NCBI GenBank assembly: GCA_040751755.1
Contig: JBFMHC010000050.1
Span: 62,001-126,000, forward strand
Direction: 5' to 3'
Length of the DNA stretch: 64,000 nt
Source of the DNA: PFJX01 sp040751755
Lineage (GTDB): Bacteria; Pseudomonadota; Gammaproteobacteria; Burkholderiales; Thiobacillaceae
Position numbers and translations under genes: made by a program. A model generated the notes under the pieces. That model saw only the letters and a list, made by a program, of their open reading frames with translations. It was not told the origin of the DNA and ran no database searches. This document shows positions 7,720 through 17,064 of this stretch, one piece after another. Each line of letters begins with the position of its first letter. The first letter of the stretch is position 1.

Positions 7720-10261
7720 ATGCCCCGCAATCCATCAGACGTCACCGCCTTGTCCGCCGACCTCGCCCAGCACACCCCCATGATGCAGCAATACCTGCGC
7801 ATCAAGGCCCAGCACCCCGACATGCTCGTGTTCTACCGCATGGGGGACTTCTACGAGCTGTTCCACGACGACGCGGAGCGGGCGGCGCGCCTGCTCGACA
7901 TCACCCTGACCACGCGCGGCCAGTCCGCGGGCCAGCCGATCCGCATGGCCGGCGTGCCCTTCCACGCGGCGGAGCAGTACCTGGCGCGCCTGGCGCGCCT
8001 GGGCGAGTCGGTGGCGATCTGCGAGCAGATCGGCGACCCGAAGACCGCCAAGGGCCCGGTGGAGCGCCAGGTGGTGCGCATCGTCACGCCCGGCACGGTC
8101 ACCGACGAGGCCCTGCTGGACGACAAGACGGACCCGCTGATGCTCGCCCTCGCGCCCGTCCGCGCGGAGTTGGGCCTGGCCTGGCTCACCCTGACCAGCG
8201 GCCGCTTCGCCGCCAAGACGATCGCGCCGGAGCGCCTCGCGGCGGAACTGGCGCGCCTGAACCCAAGCGAGATCCTGCTGCCGGAGGGCTACACCGACCC
8301 GGCCCTCGCCGGCCTCAAGGCGGCGCTGACCCGCCGCGCCGACTGGCAGTTCGACGCCGGGCGCGGTCGCCGCCTGCTGTGCGAGCACTTCGGCACCGCC
8401 GACCTCGCCGCCTTCGGCCTGGAAGACCAGCCCAGCCTCCAGGCGGCCGCCGGCCTGCTGCTGGATTACGCGCGCCACACCCAGCGCACCGCCCTGCCCC
8501 ACGTGGCCGGCATCGGCGTCGAGCGCGACAGCGAGTACGTGCTCATGGACGCCGCCGCGCGCCGCACCCTGGAGATCTCCGAGACCCTGCGCGGCGAGCC
8601 CGCGCCGACCCTGTTCTCCGAGCTGGACGCCTGCCGCACCGCCATGGGCAGCCGCCTGCTGCGCCACTGGCTGCACCACCCCCTGCGCGACCGTGCCGTG
8701 CTGCGGCAACGCCACGCCGCGCTTGCCGCGCTCATGGACCTGCCGTCCGCCGGTACGGCGGCGCGTGGCGCTGAGGAGCGCGCGCCCGCGCGACCTGGCC
8801 GGCCTGCGCGACGGCCTCATGCGCCTGCCCGATCTGGCCGCCGCCCTGGCGCCCGCGGGCGAGTCCCTCGCGCCGCTGGCCGCGCGTCTCGCCTTCCCCG
8901 CCGGGGCGCTGGACCACCTGGTGCGCGCCCTCCGACCGGAACCCGGCGTGGTGCTGCGCGAGGGCGGCGTGATCGCCGACGGCTTCGACGCCGAGCTGGA
9001 CCAGCTGCGCCAGCTGCAGTCCGGCTGCGGCGACTTCCTCATGGCCATGGAGCAGCGCGAACGCGAGCGCACCGGCATCGCCAACCTGCGCGTGGAATAC
9101 AACAAGGTCTCAGGCTTCTTCATCGAGGTGACGCGCGCGCAGGCGGACAAGGTGCCGGCCGACTACCACCGGCGCCAGACCCTGAAGAACGTGGAGCGCT
9201 ACCTCACGCCCGAGCTGAAGGCCTTCGAGAACGACTACCTGTCCGCCGCGGAACGCGCCCTGGCGCGTGAGAAGCTGCTCTACGAGGCCCTGCTCGACGC
9301 CCTGGCAGCGCACATGGCGGAACTGCTGCGCGTCGCCGGCACGGTGGCGGAGGCGGACGTGCTGACGGGCCACGCGCAACTGGCTGCCGAGCGGCGCTAC
9401 GTGATCCCCGAGTTCAGCGACGAATGGGGCATCCGCATCCGGCGCGGCCGCCACCCGGTGGTGGAGACGCGCGTCGACGCCTTCATCCCCAACGACCTGG
9501 ACCTCGACGCGACGCGCCGCATGCTGCTCATCACCGGCCCCAACATGGGCGGCAAGTCCACCTACATGCGCCAGGTCGCGCACATCTGCCTGCTCGCCTG
9601 CTGCGGCCTCGCGGTGCCGGCGGACGCGGCGACGATCGGCCCGGTGGACCAGATCTTCACGCGCGTCGGCTCCTCCGACGACCTCGCCGGCGGGCGCTCG
9701 ACCTTCATGGTGGAGATGACCGAGACCGCCGGCATCCTGCACGGCGCCACGGAAAACAGCCTGATCCTGATGGACGAGATCGGCCGCGGCACCTCCACCT
9801 TCGACGGCATCAGCATCGCCTGGGCGGTGGCGCGCCACATGGCGGAGCGGACCCGCGCCTACACCCTGTTCGCCACGCACTACTTCGAGCTGACCCAGCT
9901 CACCCAGGAATTCCGCAGCCTCGCCAACGTCCACCTGGACGCGGTCGAGACCCCGGCCGGCCTCACCTTCCTGCATGCCGTCGAGGACGGCCCCGCCTCG
10001 CAGAGCTACGGCCTGCAGGTGGCGAGGCTGGCGGGCGTGCCCGGCAACGTCATCGCCGCGGCGCGGCGCAAGCTGGTGATGCTGGAGAACATGCAGGTCG
10101 GCGCAGCCGGCCAGGGCGACCTGTTTGCGCCGCCCCTGCCGGCCGAACCCGCCGCCTCGCCGGTGCTGGATCGCCTGGCCGAACTCGACCCGGACAGCCT
10201 GTCGCCGCGCGACGCGCTGCAACTCATCTACGAACTCAGGAGCCTCGCGGAAAAACCATGA
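7720..10261 (+). pseudogene. mutS: DNA mismatch repair protein MutS, frame disrupted
   Basis: MutS binds base mismatches and starts repair. The mismatch-binding domain is intact in one frame: it has the DMLVFYRMGDFYELF motif and the QIGDPKTAKGPVERQVVRI and HTQRTALPHV regions. At about 8743-8764 homology moves to another frame, resuming at VALRSARPRDLAGLRDG (8765) and continuing to the end with Walker A GPNMGGKST, DEIGRGTSTFDG and FATHYFELTQL. Only about 22 bases separate MDL from VALRS, where E. coli MutS has about 20 residues. The conserved DLER segment is therefore missing and the frame shifts. The upstream frame stops at 9270 (516 residues, no ATPase). No clear ribosome site precedes the ATG at 7720. 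Either a true mutator allele or an assembly error. Confidence 0.85.
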
Positions 10262-10548
10262 AGACCCTGCACCTCGACGCCCACGAGCTGGACCTGACTT
10301 TCGATCAGTGCCTGAAGCTCGCCAACGCCGCCGCCGACCACCTGCTGGAACGCCAGGGCGGCGGCATGCTGCTGTCCTTCTGGGACAACGACCGCGGCCT
10401 GGAGTCGCCGCACGGCGTCTCGGAATGCCACTTCCAGTGCCCCATCCCCGGCTGGCAGGACTACGCCGCCAACCGCGGCGGCGCGCTGATGGTGAACTTC
10501 CAGAAGGGGCGCTTCGTGTTCTGCTACCGCCCCGTCGACGTGGAGTGA
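10258..10548 (+). CDS. Small conserved protein, AF1514/DUF5619-like
   Basis: A 96-residue acidic protein whose ATG overlaps the mutS stop (ATGA). The core reads SFWDNDRGLESPHGVSECHF, with conserved-looking Trp, Asp and Cys residues, and recalls the uncharacterised AF1514/DUF5619 family of redox and sulfur bacteria. It has no signal peptide or membrane segment. The function is unknown. Its close coupling to mutS and to the next gene (4-base gap) suggests co-transcription. The family call is from memory and moderate. Confidence 0.6.
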   Translation: MKTLHLDAHELDLTFDQCLKLANAAADHLLERQGGGMLLSFWDNDRGLESPHGVSECHFQCPIPGWQDYAANRGGALMVNFQKGRFVFCYRPVDVE

Positions 10549-10552
10549 GGCG

Positions 10553-10948
10553 ATGAGCTCGAAGACCTACGAGGAGCTGGTGTGGCAACTCTCGCGCCTG
10601 CCCGGCGGCGCGGCGGCGGCCCTGCCCGACTTCTTCGGCAGCCTGCTGGCCGCCCCGCCGGAGGTCCTGGGCGAGGATGAAGTCTGGCAATTGCACGCGG
10701 GACGCCTGCTGCTGCGCGGCCAGCGCCTGAGCGCCGAGACCGGCGGCGAGGAGACGCCCATCGCCGAGCTGCCTGCGGCGCTCCTGGAAGAGGCGCGCAA
10801 GGCCGGCTTGTCGCCGCTGCTGCTGGGCCTGCTGGCGATCGCGACCGGCGACGTGGACGGCGACCGGCGCCTCAAGGCGGTGCTATCGAAGGTGGACGGC
10901 GCGGCCAAGGACCTGATGCTGATGACGGTGTGCCGCCTGTGCGGCTAG
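10553..10948 (+). CDS. Hypothetical protein
   Basis: A 131-residue, alanine- and leucine-rich, probably helical cytoplasmic protein that ends in CRLCG. The ATG follows GTGAGGCG closely and lies four bases after the stop of the AF1514-like gene. No domain is recognised. It converges with the DUF3301 gene at 10978. The coding call rests on good codon use, the ribosome site and tight packing. Confidence 0.65.
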   Translation: MSSKTYEELVWQLSRLPGGAAAALPDFFGSLLAAPPEVLGEDEVWQLHAGRLLLRGQRLSAETGGEETPIAELPAALLEEARKAGLSPLLLGLLAIATGDVDGDRRLKAVLSKVDGAAKDLMLMTVCRLCG

Positions 10949-10977
10949 GGGCACACGCCTGATTCGGCCTGCCGCCC

Positions 10978-11283
10978 TCAGGCGGACTGGATGAGGCTGG
11001 CGGAGAGCAGGCGCGCGCCGAGCAGATAGACGCGGCCGACGTGGCGGTCCTCGCCGTTCGCCGAATACTCGAAGCCGAACTCGCGATACAGGCGCGCGCG
11101 CTGGTCCTCGTCACGCCTCAGGGCGAGGCGACGCAGGGCCACGGAACCGTCAAGGAACTGCACCCCCGCCTGCACGCAGGCGCGTTGCGCGGCCTGCAGG
11201 GCCAGCTCGCGTTTCTGCAGGCCGTCCCACCAGAACCACGCGACCGCCGCCAAGCCGGCGACCACCAGCCATTCGAGGCTCAT
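10978..11283 (-). CDS. DUF3301 family membrane-anchored protein
   Basis: A 101-residue protein that begins with one membrane anchor (LVVAGLAAVAWFWW, residues 5-19) followed by a basic soluble domain with the segment LQAAQRACVQAGVQFLDGSVALRR, the signature of the DUF3301 family. Its ATG overlaps the rhlE stop by ATGA. It is the last gene of the dapA-bamC-MBL-rhlE run. Biochemical function is unknown for the family. Confidence 0.8.
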   Translation of the reverse strand: MSLEWLVVAGLAAVAWFWWDGLQKRELALQAAQRACVQAGVQFLDGSVALRRLALRRDEDQRARLYREFGFEYSANGEDRHVGRVYLLGARLLSASLIQSA

Positions 11284-12620
11284 GCCTGCGGCGTGGGGTC
11301 GGCACGCACCGGCGCGCGCAGCAGCGCGCACACCGGCTCCTGGCGCCGCCGCAACGACGGACGCCCGGCAGGAGCGGACTGCGCGGCCTGCGGCGCGGCG
11401 GCAGGGAGGCTGGCGCGGGTGTCGACCACCGGCGCGGGGGGGGCGATCTCGGGCAGGGCGGCGGGCGTGAACTCGCGCTTGATGAAGCGCTCGATGCCCG
11501 CCAGCAGGCGCTCCTCCTCCGGTGCCACCAGGGACACCGCGAGGCCGGAGGCGCCGGCGCGGCCGGTGCGGCCGATGCGGTGCACGTAATCCTCGGGCGA
11601 ATACGGCAGCTCGAAGTTGAACACGCAGGGCAGCTCGGCGATGTCGATGCCGCGCGCGGCGATGTCGGTCGCCACCAGCAGTTGCACCTTGCCCTGCTTG
11701 AAGCCGTCCAGCGCCGCCAGGCGTTCCACCTGCGCCTTGTCGCCGTGGATGATGGCGGCCTGGATGCCGCGCTTGAGCAGGCGGCGGCCGAGCTTGTCGG
11801 CGGCGATCTTGGTGCGCGTGAACACCAGCGCCTGGGCGATCTCTCGCGCCTTCACCACGCGCACCAGGGCGTCGAGCTTGTCGTCTTCCCTGACCTTGTG
11901 CACCACCTGCTCGACGGTCTCGGCGGCGGTGTTCCTGCGCGCCACCTCCACCTTGATGGGGTTCTGCAGGAAGCTCCGCGCCAGGCCGACGATGCTGTCG
12001 TCGAAGGTGGCGGAGAACAGCAGGGTCTGGCGCTGCGCGGGTAGCAGGTCGAGGATGCGCTTGAGGTCGGGCAGGAAGCCCATGTCGAGCATGCGATCCG
12101 CCTCGTCGAGCACCAGGAACTGGACCTGCGAGAGCTGCACGGTCTTGCTGCCGGCGTGGTCGAGCAGGCGGCCGGGCGTGGCGACGAGGATCTCGATGCC
12201 GCCCTTGAGGGTCGCCTCCTGCGGTTTCATGTCGACACCGCCGAACACCACGGTGCTGCGCAGCGGCAGGTGCTTGCTGTAGGCCACCACCGATTCGTGC
12301 ACCTGCATCGCCAGCTCGCGCGTCGGCGCCAGCACCAGGGCGCGCACCGGGTGGCGCGCCGGCGAGGCGCTGGTGTTGGCGTGCGGCAGCATCTTCTGCA
12401 GCAGCGGCAGGGCGAAGGCGGCGGTCTTGCCGGTGCCGGTCTGCGCCTGCGCCATCAGGTCGCGCCCGGCCACCACCAGAGGGATCGCCTGCTTCTGGAT
12501 CGGCGTCGGCGTCTTGTAGCCCATCTCGTCGAGGGCGCGCAGGATCGGCGGGGCCAGGCCCAGCTCCGCGAACGTGGTCGCCACCTCCAGCGCCGGTGCG
12601 TTTTGTGCGTCGATCTCCAT
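11280..12620 (-). CDS. rhlE: DEAD-box ATP-dependent RNA helicase, RhlE type
   Basis: RhlE-type helicases unwind RNA duplexes in ribosome assembly and RNA decay. The 446-residue protein contains the Q motif region (TPIQKQAIP), Walker A AQTGTGKT, PTRELAMQ, the DEAD box (VLDEADRML), SAT (LLFSATF), and the C-terminal motifs TDIAARGIDI and HRIGRTGRAG. The tail after residue about 385 is short, proline- and basic-rich. The ATG at 12620 shares one base with the stop of the MBL gene. The frame is open further upstream, but no homology continues there. Confidence 0.92.
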   Translation of the reverse strand: MEIDAQNAPALEVATTFAELGLAPPILRALDEMGYKTPTPIQKQAIPLVVAGRDLMAQAQTGTGKTAAFALPLLQKMLPHANTSASPARHPVRALVLAPTRELAMQVHESVVAYSKHLPLRSTVVFGGVDMKPQEATLKGGIEILVATPGRLLDHAGSKTVQLSQVQFLVLDEADRMLDMGFLPDLKRILDLLPAQRQTLLFSATFDDSIVGLARSFLQNPIKVEVARRNTAAETVEQVVHKVREDDKLDALVRVVKAREIAQALVFTRTKIAADKLGRRLLKRGIQAAIIHGDKAQVERLAALDGFKQGKVQLLVATDIAARGIDIAELPCVFNFELPYSPEDYVHRIGRTGRAGASGLAVSLVAPEEERLLAGIERFIKREFTPAALPEIAPPAPVVDTRASLPAAAPQAAQSAPAGRPSLRRRQEPVCALLRAPVRADPTPQA

Positions 12621-13384
12621 CAGATGTCCCGCCAGTCCAATCCGTTTTCCTGGTCCGCCACGGCGATCCAGTCCGGGCCGCAGCCCAGGGCCCCGGCCAG
12701 GGCGTCGCGCGCCAGATCGGGGGTGTTGTTTTCCTGCGAAAGGTGCGCCGCCACCACATGCCTGAGGCGCGGCCCGGCCAGCCTGCCGAGCAGGTCCGCG
12801 GCCGCCCCGTTGTCGAGGTGGCCGTATCGGCCAAGGATACGGCGCTTCAGCGCCGGTGGGTAGGAACCCGCCTGCAGGGCGGCGACGTCGTGGTTGCACT
12901 CCAGGGCGAGGGCGTCGCAGTCCGCCAGCACCGCCTCCATGTGCGGCGTGACGTGGCCCGCGTCGGTGAGCAGGCCGAAACGCGCGGCACCGTCGGAAAA
13001 CACGAACTGCAAGGGCTCGCGCGCGTCGTGCGGCACCGGGTAGGGGGTGATGGCGAGGTCGCCGACGCTGAACGGCGCATGGCCGTCGATCATCTGCGCG
13101 GCGAGCGGGCCCTCGCCCATCGCCGCCAGCATGGCGTGGCTGCCGTGGCTCGCCCACACCGCGCAGCGTGCGCGCTGCGCCAGTTTCGCTGCGCCGCGCC
13201 CGTGGTCGCTGTGCTCGTGCGTGACCAGGATGGCGTCCAGCTCGTCGACCGCGACGCCGAGGCGCGCGAGGCGCCTGGCCGCCTCGCGCGGGCCGAAGCC
13301 GCAATCCACCATCACCCGCGTGCCCCCCGCCTGCACCAGCCAGGCATTGCCCTTGCTACCGCTGCCCAGGCAAGCGAAGCGCAC
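12620..13384 (-). CDS. MBL-fold metallo-hydrolase (YycJ/WalJ-like)
   Basis: The 254-residue protein has the metallo-beta-lactamase zinc motif THEHSDH near residue 55, further ligands at LTDAGH and LECNHD, and a late His in AAHLSQENN. The start MRFACLGSGSKGNA is typical of the YycJ/WalJ group, proposed nucleases acting in DNA repair. It begins with GTG at 13384, three bases after the bamC stop. The dapA-bamC-MBL order recurs in proteobacteria. Confidence 0.82.
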   Translation of the reverse strand: MRFACLGSGSKGNAWLVQAGGTRVMVDCGFGPREAARRLARLGVAVDELDAILVTHEHSDHGRGAAKLAQRARCAVWASHGSHAMLAAMGEGPLAAQMIDGHAPFSVGDLAITPYPVPHDAREPLQFVFSDGAARFGLLTDAGHVTPHMEAVLADCDALALECNHDVAALQAGSYPPALKRRILGRYGHLDNGAAADLLGRLAGPRLRHVVAAHLSQENNTPDLARDALAGALGCGPDWIAVADQENGLDWRDI

Positions 13385-13387
13385 CGC

Positions 13388-14515
13388 TTACTTGAGCTGC
13401 TCGAACAGCAGGGTGGCGATGCGCTCGCCGGTCTCGTTCCTCGCCGGCTTGCCATCATCCATGTAGACGCCGAGGCGGGTCTTGCCGTCCGCGGCCTGCA
13501 CGCGCACCTGATAGCGCAGCGCCTGCGCCTTCTTCTTGTCGTCGCTGCTCCAGAACGCCAGCTTGGACAGGAGCCCCTTGTCCTTCTTGGTGTTGGCCTC
13601 AGGATCGGCATAGCGCACGTAGTAGGTGCCGGCGACGCGGTCGCGGTCCTCGACCGTGAAGCCGACGCGGTCCAGCGCCAGGCCGATGCGGCGCCAGGCG
13701 CGGTCGAAGGGGTCGGGCAGATTGACGCCCGGCACCGCGTCGCCGCCCTTGACCAGGGTGGCCTGCGGCTGGCCGCCCTTGTCGGCGAGCATCGCCTGCG
13801 CGCGCGCGTCCTCGACGCCGAAGCGGGTCATGAGGCGGCGCAGCATCTCAGCCTCCAGGTCCGGGTCGGCCGGGCGCGGCTGCCACACGGTGCGGCCCTG
13901 GCCCTGGTCGCCGCCGGTCTGCGTGCCCTCGAACACCTCGTACATGCCGCGGTGGCTGATGTAGATCTCGGTGCGGCCGTCCACGCCGGTCTCCAGGCGG
14001 GTGCGGAACTTGTCGCGCTCGGCGGTGGAGTAGAAGGAGTCGAGAGCCTTGCCGAGCAGCTTGCGAACACCCTCCTGCGGGATCTTGGCGCGGTTCTCGG
14101 CCCAGTCGGTCTCCATCACGCCGGTCTCGGGCGAGTCCAGGGTGATGATGAAGCCCAGCTCCTGCCAGAAGTCCTTGACCACTGGCCAGACCTCGCTCGC
14201 CGGCAGCTGGACGGTCAGCCAGCGCTGCGTGCCGGCGCGCTCGATGCCGACCTTGTCGACCGTCGGCAGCAGGGCCTGCGCGCCCGCCTGCGGCTTGGCT
14301 CCGCGCTCCTTGTCATAGGCGGAGAAGGTGGCGCTGCCGCGCGGGTTGATGTCGGGCACAGCGAAGCGGTTGTCGCCCTGCGGCATCACCAGATCGGGCG
14401 GCGCCTCCAGGGGCGGCAGGGTGCCGGCGGACTTGTAGTCGATCTTCTTGCTCTCGAACACGGAGCAGCCGCTCACGGCCAGGGAGAGCAGCACCAGCAG
14501 GGGGACGGAACGCAT
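13388..14515 (-). CDS. bamC: Outer membrane assembly lipoprotein BamC (NlpB)
   Basis: BamC is an accessory lipoprotein of the BAM complex that inserts beta-barrel proteins in the outer membrane. The 375-residue product has a lipoprotein signal with lipobox LAVSGC, an unstructured N-terminal stretch, and two helix-grip domains (about 95-220 and 260-375) that carry the NlpB/DapX pattern. I chose the ATG at 14515, preceded by TGAGG at 9 bases; a GTG at 14530 overlapping dapA is possible. It directly follows dapA, the classical arrangement. Confidence 0.9.
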   Translation of the reverse strand: MRSVPLLVLLSLAVSGCSVFESKKIDYKSAGTLPPLEAPPDLVMPQGDNRFAVPDINPRGSATFSAYDKERGAKPQAGAQALLPTVDKVGIERAGTQRWLTVQLPASEVWPVVKDFWQELGFIITLDSPETGVMETDWAENRAKIPQEGVRKLLGKALDSFYSTAERDKFRTRLETGVDGRTEIYISHRGMYEVFEGTQTGGDQGQGRTVWQPRPADPDLEAEMLRRLMTRFGVEDARAQAMLADKGGQPQATLVKGGDAVPGVNLPDPFDRAWRRIGLALDRVGFTVEDRDRVAGTYYVRYADPEANTKKDKGLLSKLAFWSSDDKKKAQALRYQVRVQAADGKTRLGVYMDDGKPARNETGERIATLLFEQLK

Positions 14516-14526
14516 GGCGGGGAACC

Positions 14527-15402
14527 TCACAGAGAGCCGGCTTCCTTGAGCGCGGCACGCACGGTGTCATGGTAGGGGGCGGAAAGCGGCAGCAGGGGCA
14601 GGCGGATGCCGCCCTCGATGCGTCCCATCTCGGCCAGCGCCCACTTCACGGGGATGGGGTTGGCCTCGACGAACAGTTTCTGGTGCAGCGACAACAGGCG
14701 GAAGTTGATCTCCCGCGCGCGCGCCACGTCGCCGGCAAGGGCGGCCTCGCACATCTCATGCATCAGCCTGGGCGCGACGTTGGCGGTGACCGAGATCACG
14801 CCCTTGCCGCCCAGCAGCATGAGCGCCATGCCGCTCGCGTCGTCGCCGCTGTAGACCGCGAAGCTGGCGGGGGCACGCTTGATCAGGTCGGAGCCGCGCT
14901 CGATGCTGCCGGTGGCGTCCTTGATGCCGACCACGCCAGGGACCTGCGCCAGACGCAGGGCGGTGTCGTTGCCGATGTCGGCGACGGTGCGGCCGGGCAC
15001 GTTGTAGAGGATCAGCGGCAGGTCGACCGCCTCGGCGATGGTGCGGAAGTGCTGATACAGACCTTCCTGCGTAGGCTTGTTGTAGTAGGGCGCCACCGAC
15101 AGTCCCGCCGCCGCGCCGACCTGCTTGGCGCAGCGCGTCAGTTCGACGGCCTCGGCGGTGGAGTTCGCGCCGGTGCCGGCGATGATGGGGATGCGTCCCG
15201 CCGCCTGCTCGACCGCCGCGGCGATCAGGCCGCAATGCTCCTCGGGGCTGACCGTGGGCGACTCGCCCGTGGTGCCGACGATGACCAGGCCGTCGGTGCC
15301 CTGCGCCACGTGCCAATCGATGAGGGCCCGGAAGCGGGGCATGTCCAGGCCGCCATCCGGCAGCATGGGGGTGACCAGGGCGACGAGACTGCCAGTAAAC
15401 AT
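14527..15402 (-). CDS. dapA: 4-hydroxy-tetrahydrodipicolinate synthase DapA
   Basis: DapA condenses pyruvate with aspartate semialdehyde, the first step specific to lysine and diaminopimelate synthesis. The 291-residue protein shows the family motifs GTTGESPT, YYNKPTQEGLYQHF and YNVPGRT, and the Schiff-base lysine in GIKDATG. Start MFTGSLVALVTPM is canonical. It heads the dapA-bamC-MBL-rhlE-DUF3301 run. A hairpin and a TAAAAT element lie just upstream. Confidence 0.96.
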   Translation of the reverse strand: MFTGSLVALVTPMLPDGGLDMPRFRALIDWHVAQGTDGLVIVGTTGESPTVSPEEHCGLIAAAVEQAAGRIPIIAGTGANSTAEAVELTRCAKQVGAAAGLSVAPYYNKPTQEGLYQHFRTIAEAVDLPLILYNVPGRTVADIGNDTALRLAQVPGVVGIKDATGSIERGSDLIKRAPASFAVYSGDDASGMALMLLGGKGVISVTANVAPRLMHEMCEAALAGDVARAREINFRLLSLHQKLFVEANPIPVKWALAEMGRIEGGIRLPLLPLSAPYHDTVRAALKEAGSL

Positions 15403-15445
15403 AGGGGCTCGGGAATTCAGCAAAGCGCTGATTTTAACTGAAACT

Positions 15446-15460
15446 CCCCGCCGCGCGGGG
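15446..15460 (-). terminator. GC hairpin between the methyltransferase gene and dapA
   Basis: On the minus strand CCCCGC-GCG-GCGGGG forms a 6-base stem followed by AGTTTCAGTTAAAATC. The T content after the stem is low, so it is a weak terminator candidate; the TAAAAT just after it may be the dapA -10 element. Confidence 0.35.
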
Positions 15461-15501
15461 GCGGACGGGGTGCACGGCAATCCGCCCGGCAAACCGGCGG
15501 G

Positions 15502-16002
15502 TCAGAGGCGGAGCGCACACAGGCGCTGCACGCAACGCCGCGCCTGCGGCTCCTCCACGTCCTCGTAGGCGAGCACGCGCGCGCGGCCGCGCATCCACTC
15601 CAGCAGTTCGCCCGGCATCAGCAGGTGCGCAGGGTTGCGCGGCCTGCCGTACTTGGCCTGGCCGATGGCGAAGGTCTCGTAGATCAGCACCCCGTCCGGC
15701 GCGAGGGCATCGAGCAGCGGCGCGAACAGCGGGCGGTGCAGGTAGTTGGTGACCACCACGGCCCGGAAGCGCCGCTCGGCGAAGGGCCAGGCGTCCGCCT
15801 CCAGATCGGCCTGGAGCCAGCACACGCCCGGGGTGTCGCGCACCGGCGCAGCAAGGGAGAGGTCGCGGTCCACGGCGGTCACCTCGTGCCCCAGGCCGGC
15901 GAGGTAGACGGCATGCCGTCCGCCGCCGCAGGCAAGGTCGAGCACCTCGGCACCGCGCGGCAGCAACCCCGCCCAGCGCACCACCCAGGGCGAGGGCGTC
16001 AT
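15502..16002 (-). CDS. Class I SAM-dependent methyltransferase
   Basis: A 166-residue, single-domain methyltransferase with the SAM motif VLDLACGGGRHAVYLA near residue 21, an acidic motif II (VTAVDRDL) and motif post-I LQADLEADAWPF. The length and motif spacing resemble the TehB-like group, but the substrate is unknown. Its ATG overlaps the fliR stop (ATGA), so it is translated with the flagellar export genes. No flagellar function is known for such proteins; the link may be only positional. Confidence 0.8.
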   Translation of the reverse strand: MTPSPWVVRWAGLLPRGAEVLDLACGGGRHAVYLAGLGHEVTAVDRDLSLAAPVRDTPGVCWLQADLEADAWPFAERRFRAVVVTNYLHRPLFAPLLDALAPDGVLIYETFAIGQAKYGRPRNPAHLLMPGELLEWMRGRARVLAYEDVEEPQARRCVQRLCALRL

Positions 16003-16784
16003 TGTCCCGCCACGCCGCGCATCGCCTGCGTCGCCGTGCCGAGGGCCTGGCCCCAGAGCTGCTCCAGGCTGGCGGGCAGGCCCTGCAGGGTGAGGTAGAG
16101 CACCAGGAAGCCCATGCCCAGGGTGAGCGGAAAGCCGACCGCGAAGATGTTCAGCTGCGGCGCCGCGCGCGTCATCATGCCGATGGTCAGGTTGGTGGCG
16201 AGCAGGGCCGCGGTGACCGGCAGGGCGATGTGCAGACCGGTCATGAACACCACGCCGCCCCACTGCGCCAGGCCGAGGAAGCCGGCTGCGGCGAGGCTGG
16301 CGCCGATGGGGATGTCGACGAAGCTGGCGGCAAGCGCGCCGATCACCACGTGGTGGCCGTTGAAGGCGAACAGGATCAGGGCGGAGGTGAGGACGAGGAA
16401 CTGCGCTACCACCGGCGTCTGCGCGCCATTGATGGGATCGAACAGGGTAGCGAAGGAGAGGCCCATCTGCAGGCCCATGAGCTGGCCCGCGAACTCCACC
16501 ACCGCGAAGACGATGCGCAGGCTGAAACCGAGCGCGGCGCCGATGGCGATCTGCTGCAGCAGCACCAGCAGGCCGTCGGCGGACATCAGCGTGATCTGCT
16601 GCGGGTTGGGCAGGATGGGCGCGATCGCCACGGTGAGTACCAGCGCGACCGCCAGGCGGGTGGTGGCCGGCGCGGCGCGGTTGCCCAGCAAGGGGTCGAA
16701 GAACAGCCAGGCGGCGATGCGCACGAAGGGGAACAGGAACAGCGCCAGCAGGCCATCCAGGTCGGCGCTGCTCAGGGTCAACAT
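15999..16784 (-). CDS. fliR: Flagellar export apparatus protein FliR
   Basis: FliR is a polytopic inner membrane component of the flagellar type III secretion gate (FliPQR). The 261-residue protein is hydrophobic with about six membrane segments and shows the FliR features: an F-x-R-I-x-A N-terminal region (LFPFVRIAAWLFFDP), the internal GLQMGLSFATLFDP motif, and the C-terminal NLTIGMMTRAAPQLNIFAVGFP. It follows fliQ by 10 bases. Confidence 0.95.
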   Translation of the reverse strand: MLTLSSADLDGLLALFLFPFVRIAAWLFFDPLLGNRAAPATTRLAVALVLTVAIAPILPNPQQITLMSADGLLVLLQQIAIGAALGFSLRIVFAVVEFAGQLMGLQMGLSFATLFDPINGAQTPVVAQFLVLTSALILFAFNGHHVVIGALAASFVDIPIGASLAAAGFLGLAQWGGVVFMTGLHIALPVTAALLATNLTIGMMTRAAPQLNIFAVGFPLTLGMGFLVLYLTLQGLPASLEQLWGQALGTATQAMRGVAGQ

Positions 16785-16794
16785 CGCAGCGGCC

Positions 16795-17064
16795 TCAGCC
16801 GACCAGGGTGGGGATGCTGCTGATCAGGCGCACCACGTAATCCACCAGCAGTTGCAGGGTCCACGGCCCCACCACCACCAGCACCACGAACATCACCACC
16901 AGCTTGGGGATGAAGGACAGGGTCATCTCGTTGATCTGCGTCGCCGCCTGGAAGATCGAGACCAGCAGGCCCATGACCAGCGAGGCGAGCAGCAGCGGCC
17001 CCGCCGCGAACATCGCGAGTTCCAGGGCCTGGCGCACGATGGCGACGACGGTATCCGGCGTCAT
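16795..17064 (-). CDS. fliQ: Flagellar export apparatus protein FliQ
   Basis: An 89-residue, two-helix membrane protein with the FliQ pattern (MTPDTVVAIVRQALELAM at the start, AATQINEMTLSFIPK in the middle). FliQ packs around FliP and FliR in the export gate. The ATG overlaps the fliP stop by ATGA. Length matches the family. Confidence 0.95.
   Translation of the reverse strand: MTPDTVVAIVRQALELAMFAAGPLLLASLVMGLLVSIFQAATQINEMTLSFIPKLVVMFVVLVVVGPWTLQLLVDYVVRLISSIPTLVG

Noticed and set aside
7697..7721. TTGTAT and TAAAAT before mutS as a promoter
   Set aside because: The spacing is only 13 bases, too short for sigma-70.
11280..13304. A longer rhlE product starting near 13304
   Set aside because: The upstream part is an out-of-frame reading of the MBL gene; helicase homology begins at 12620.
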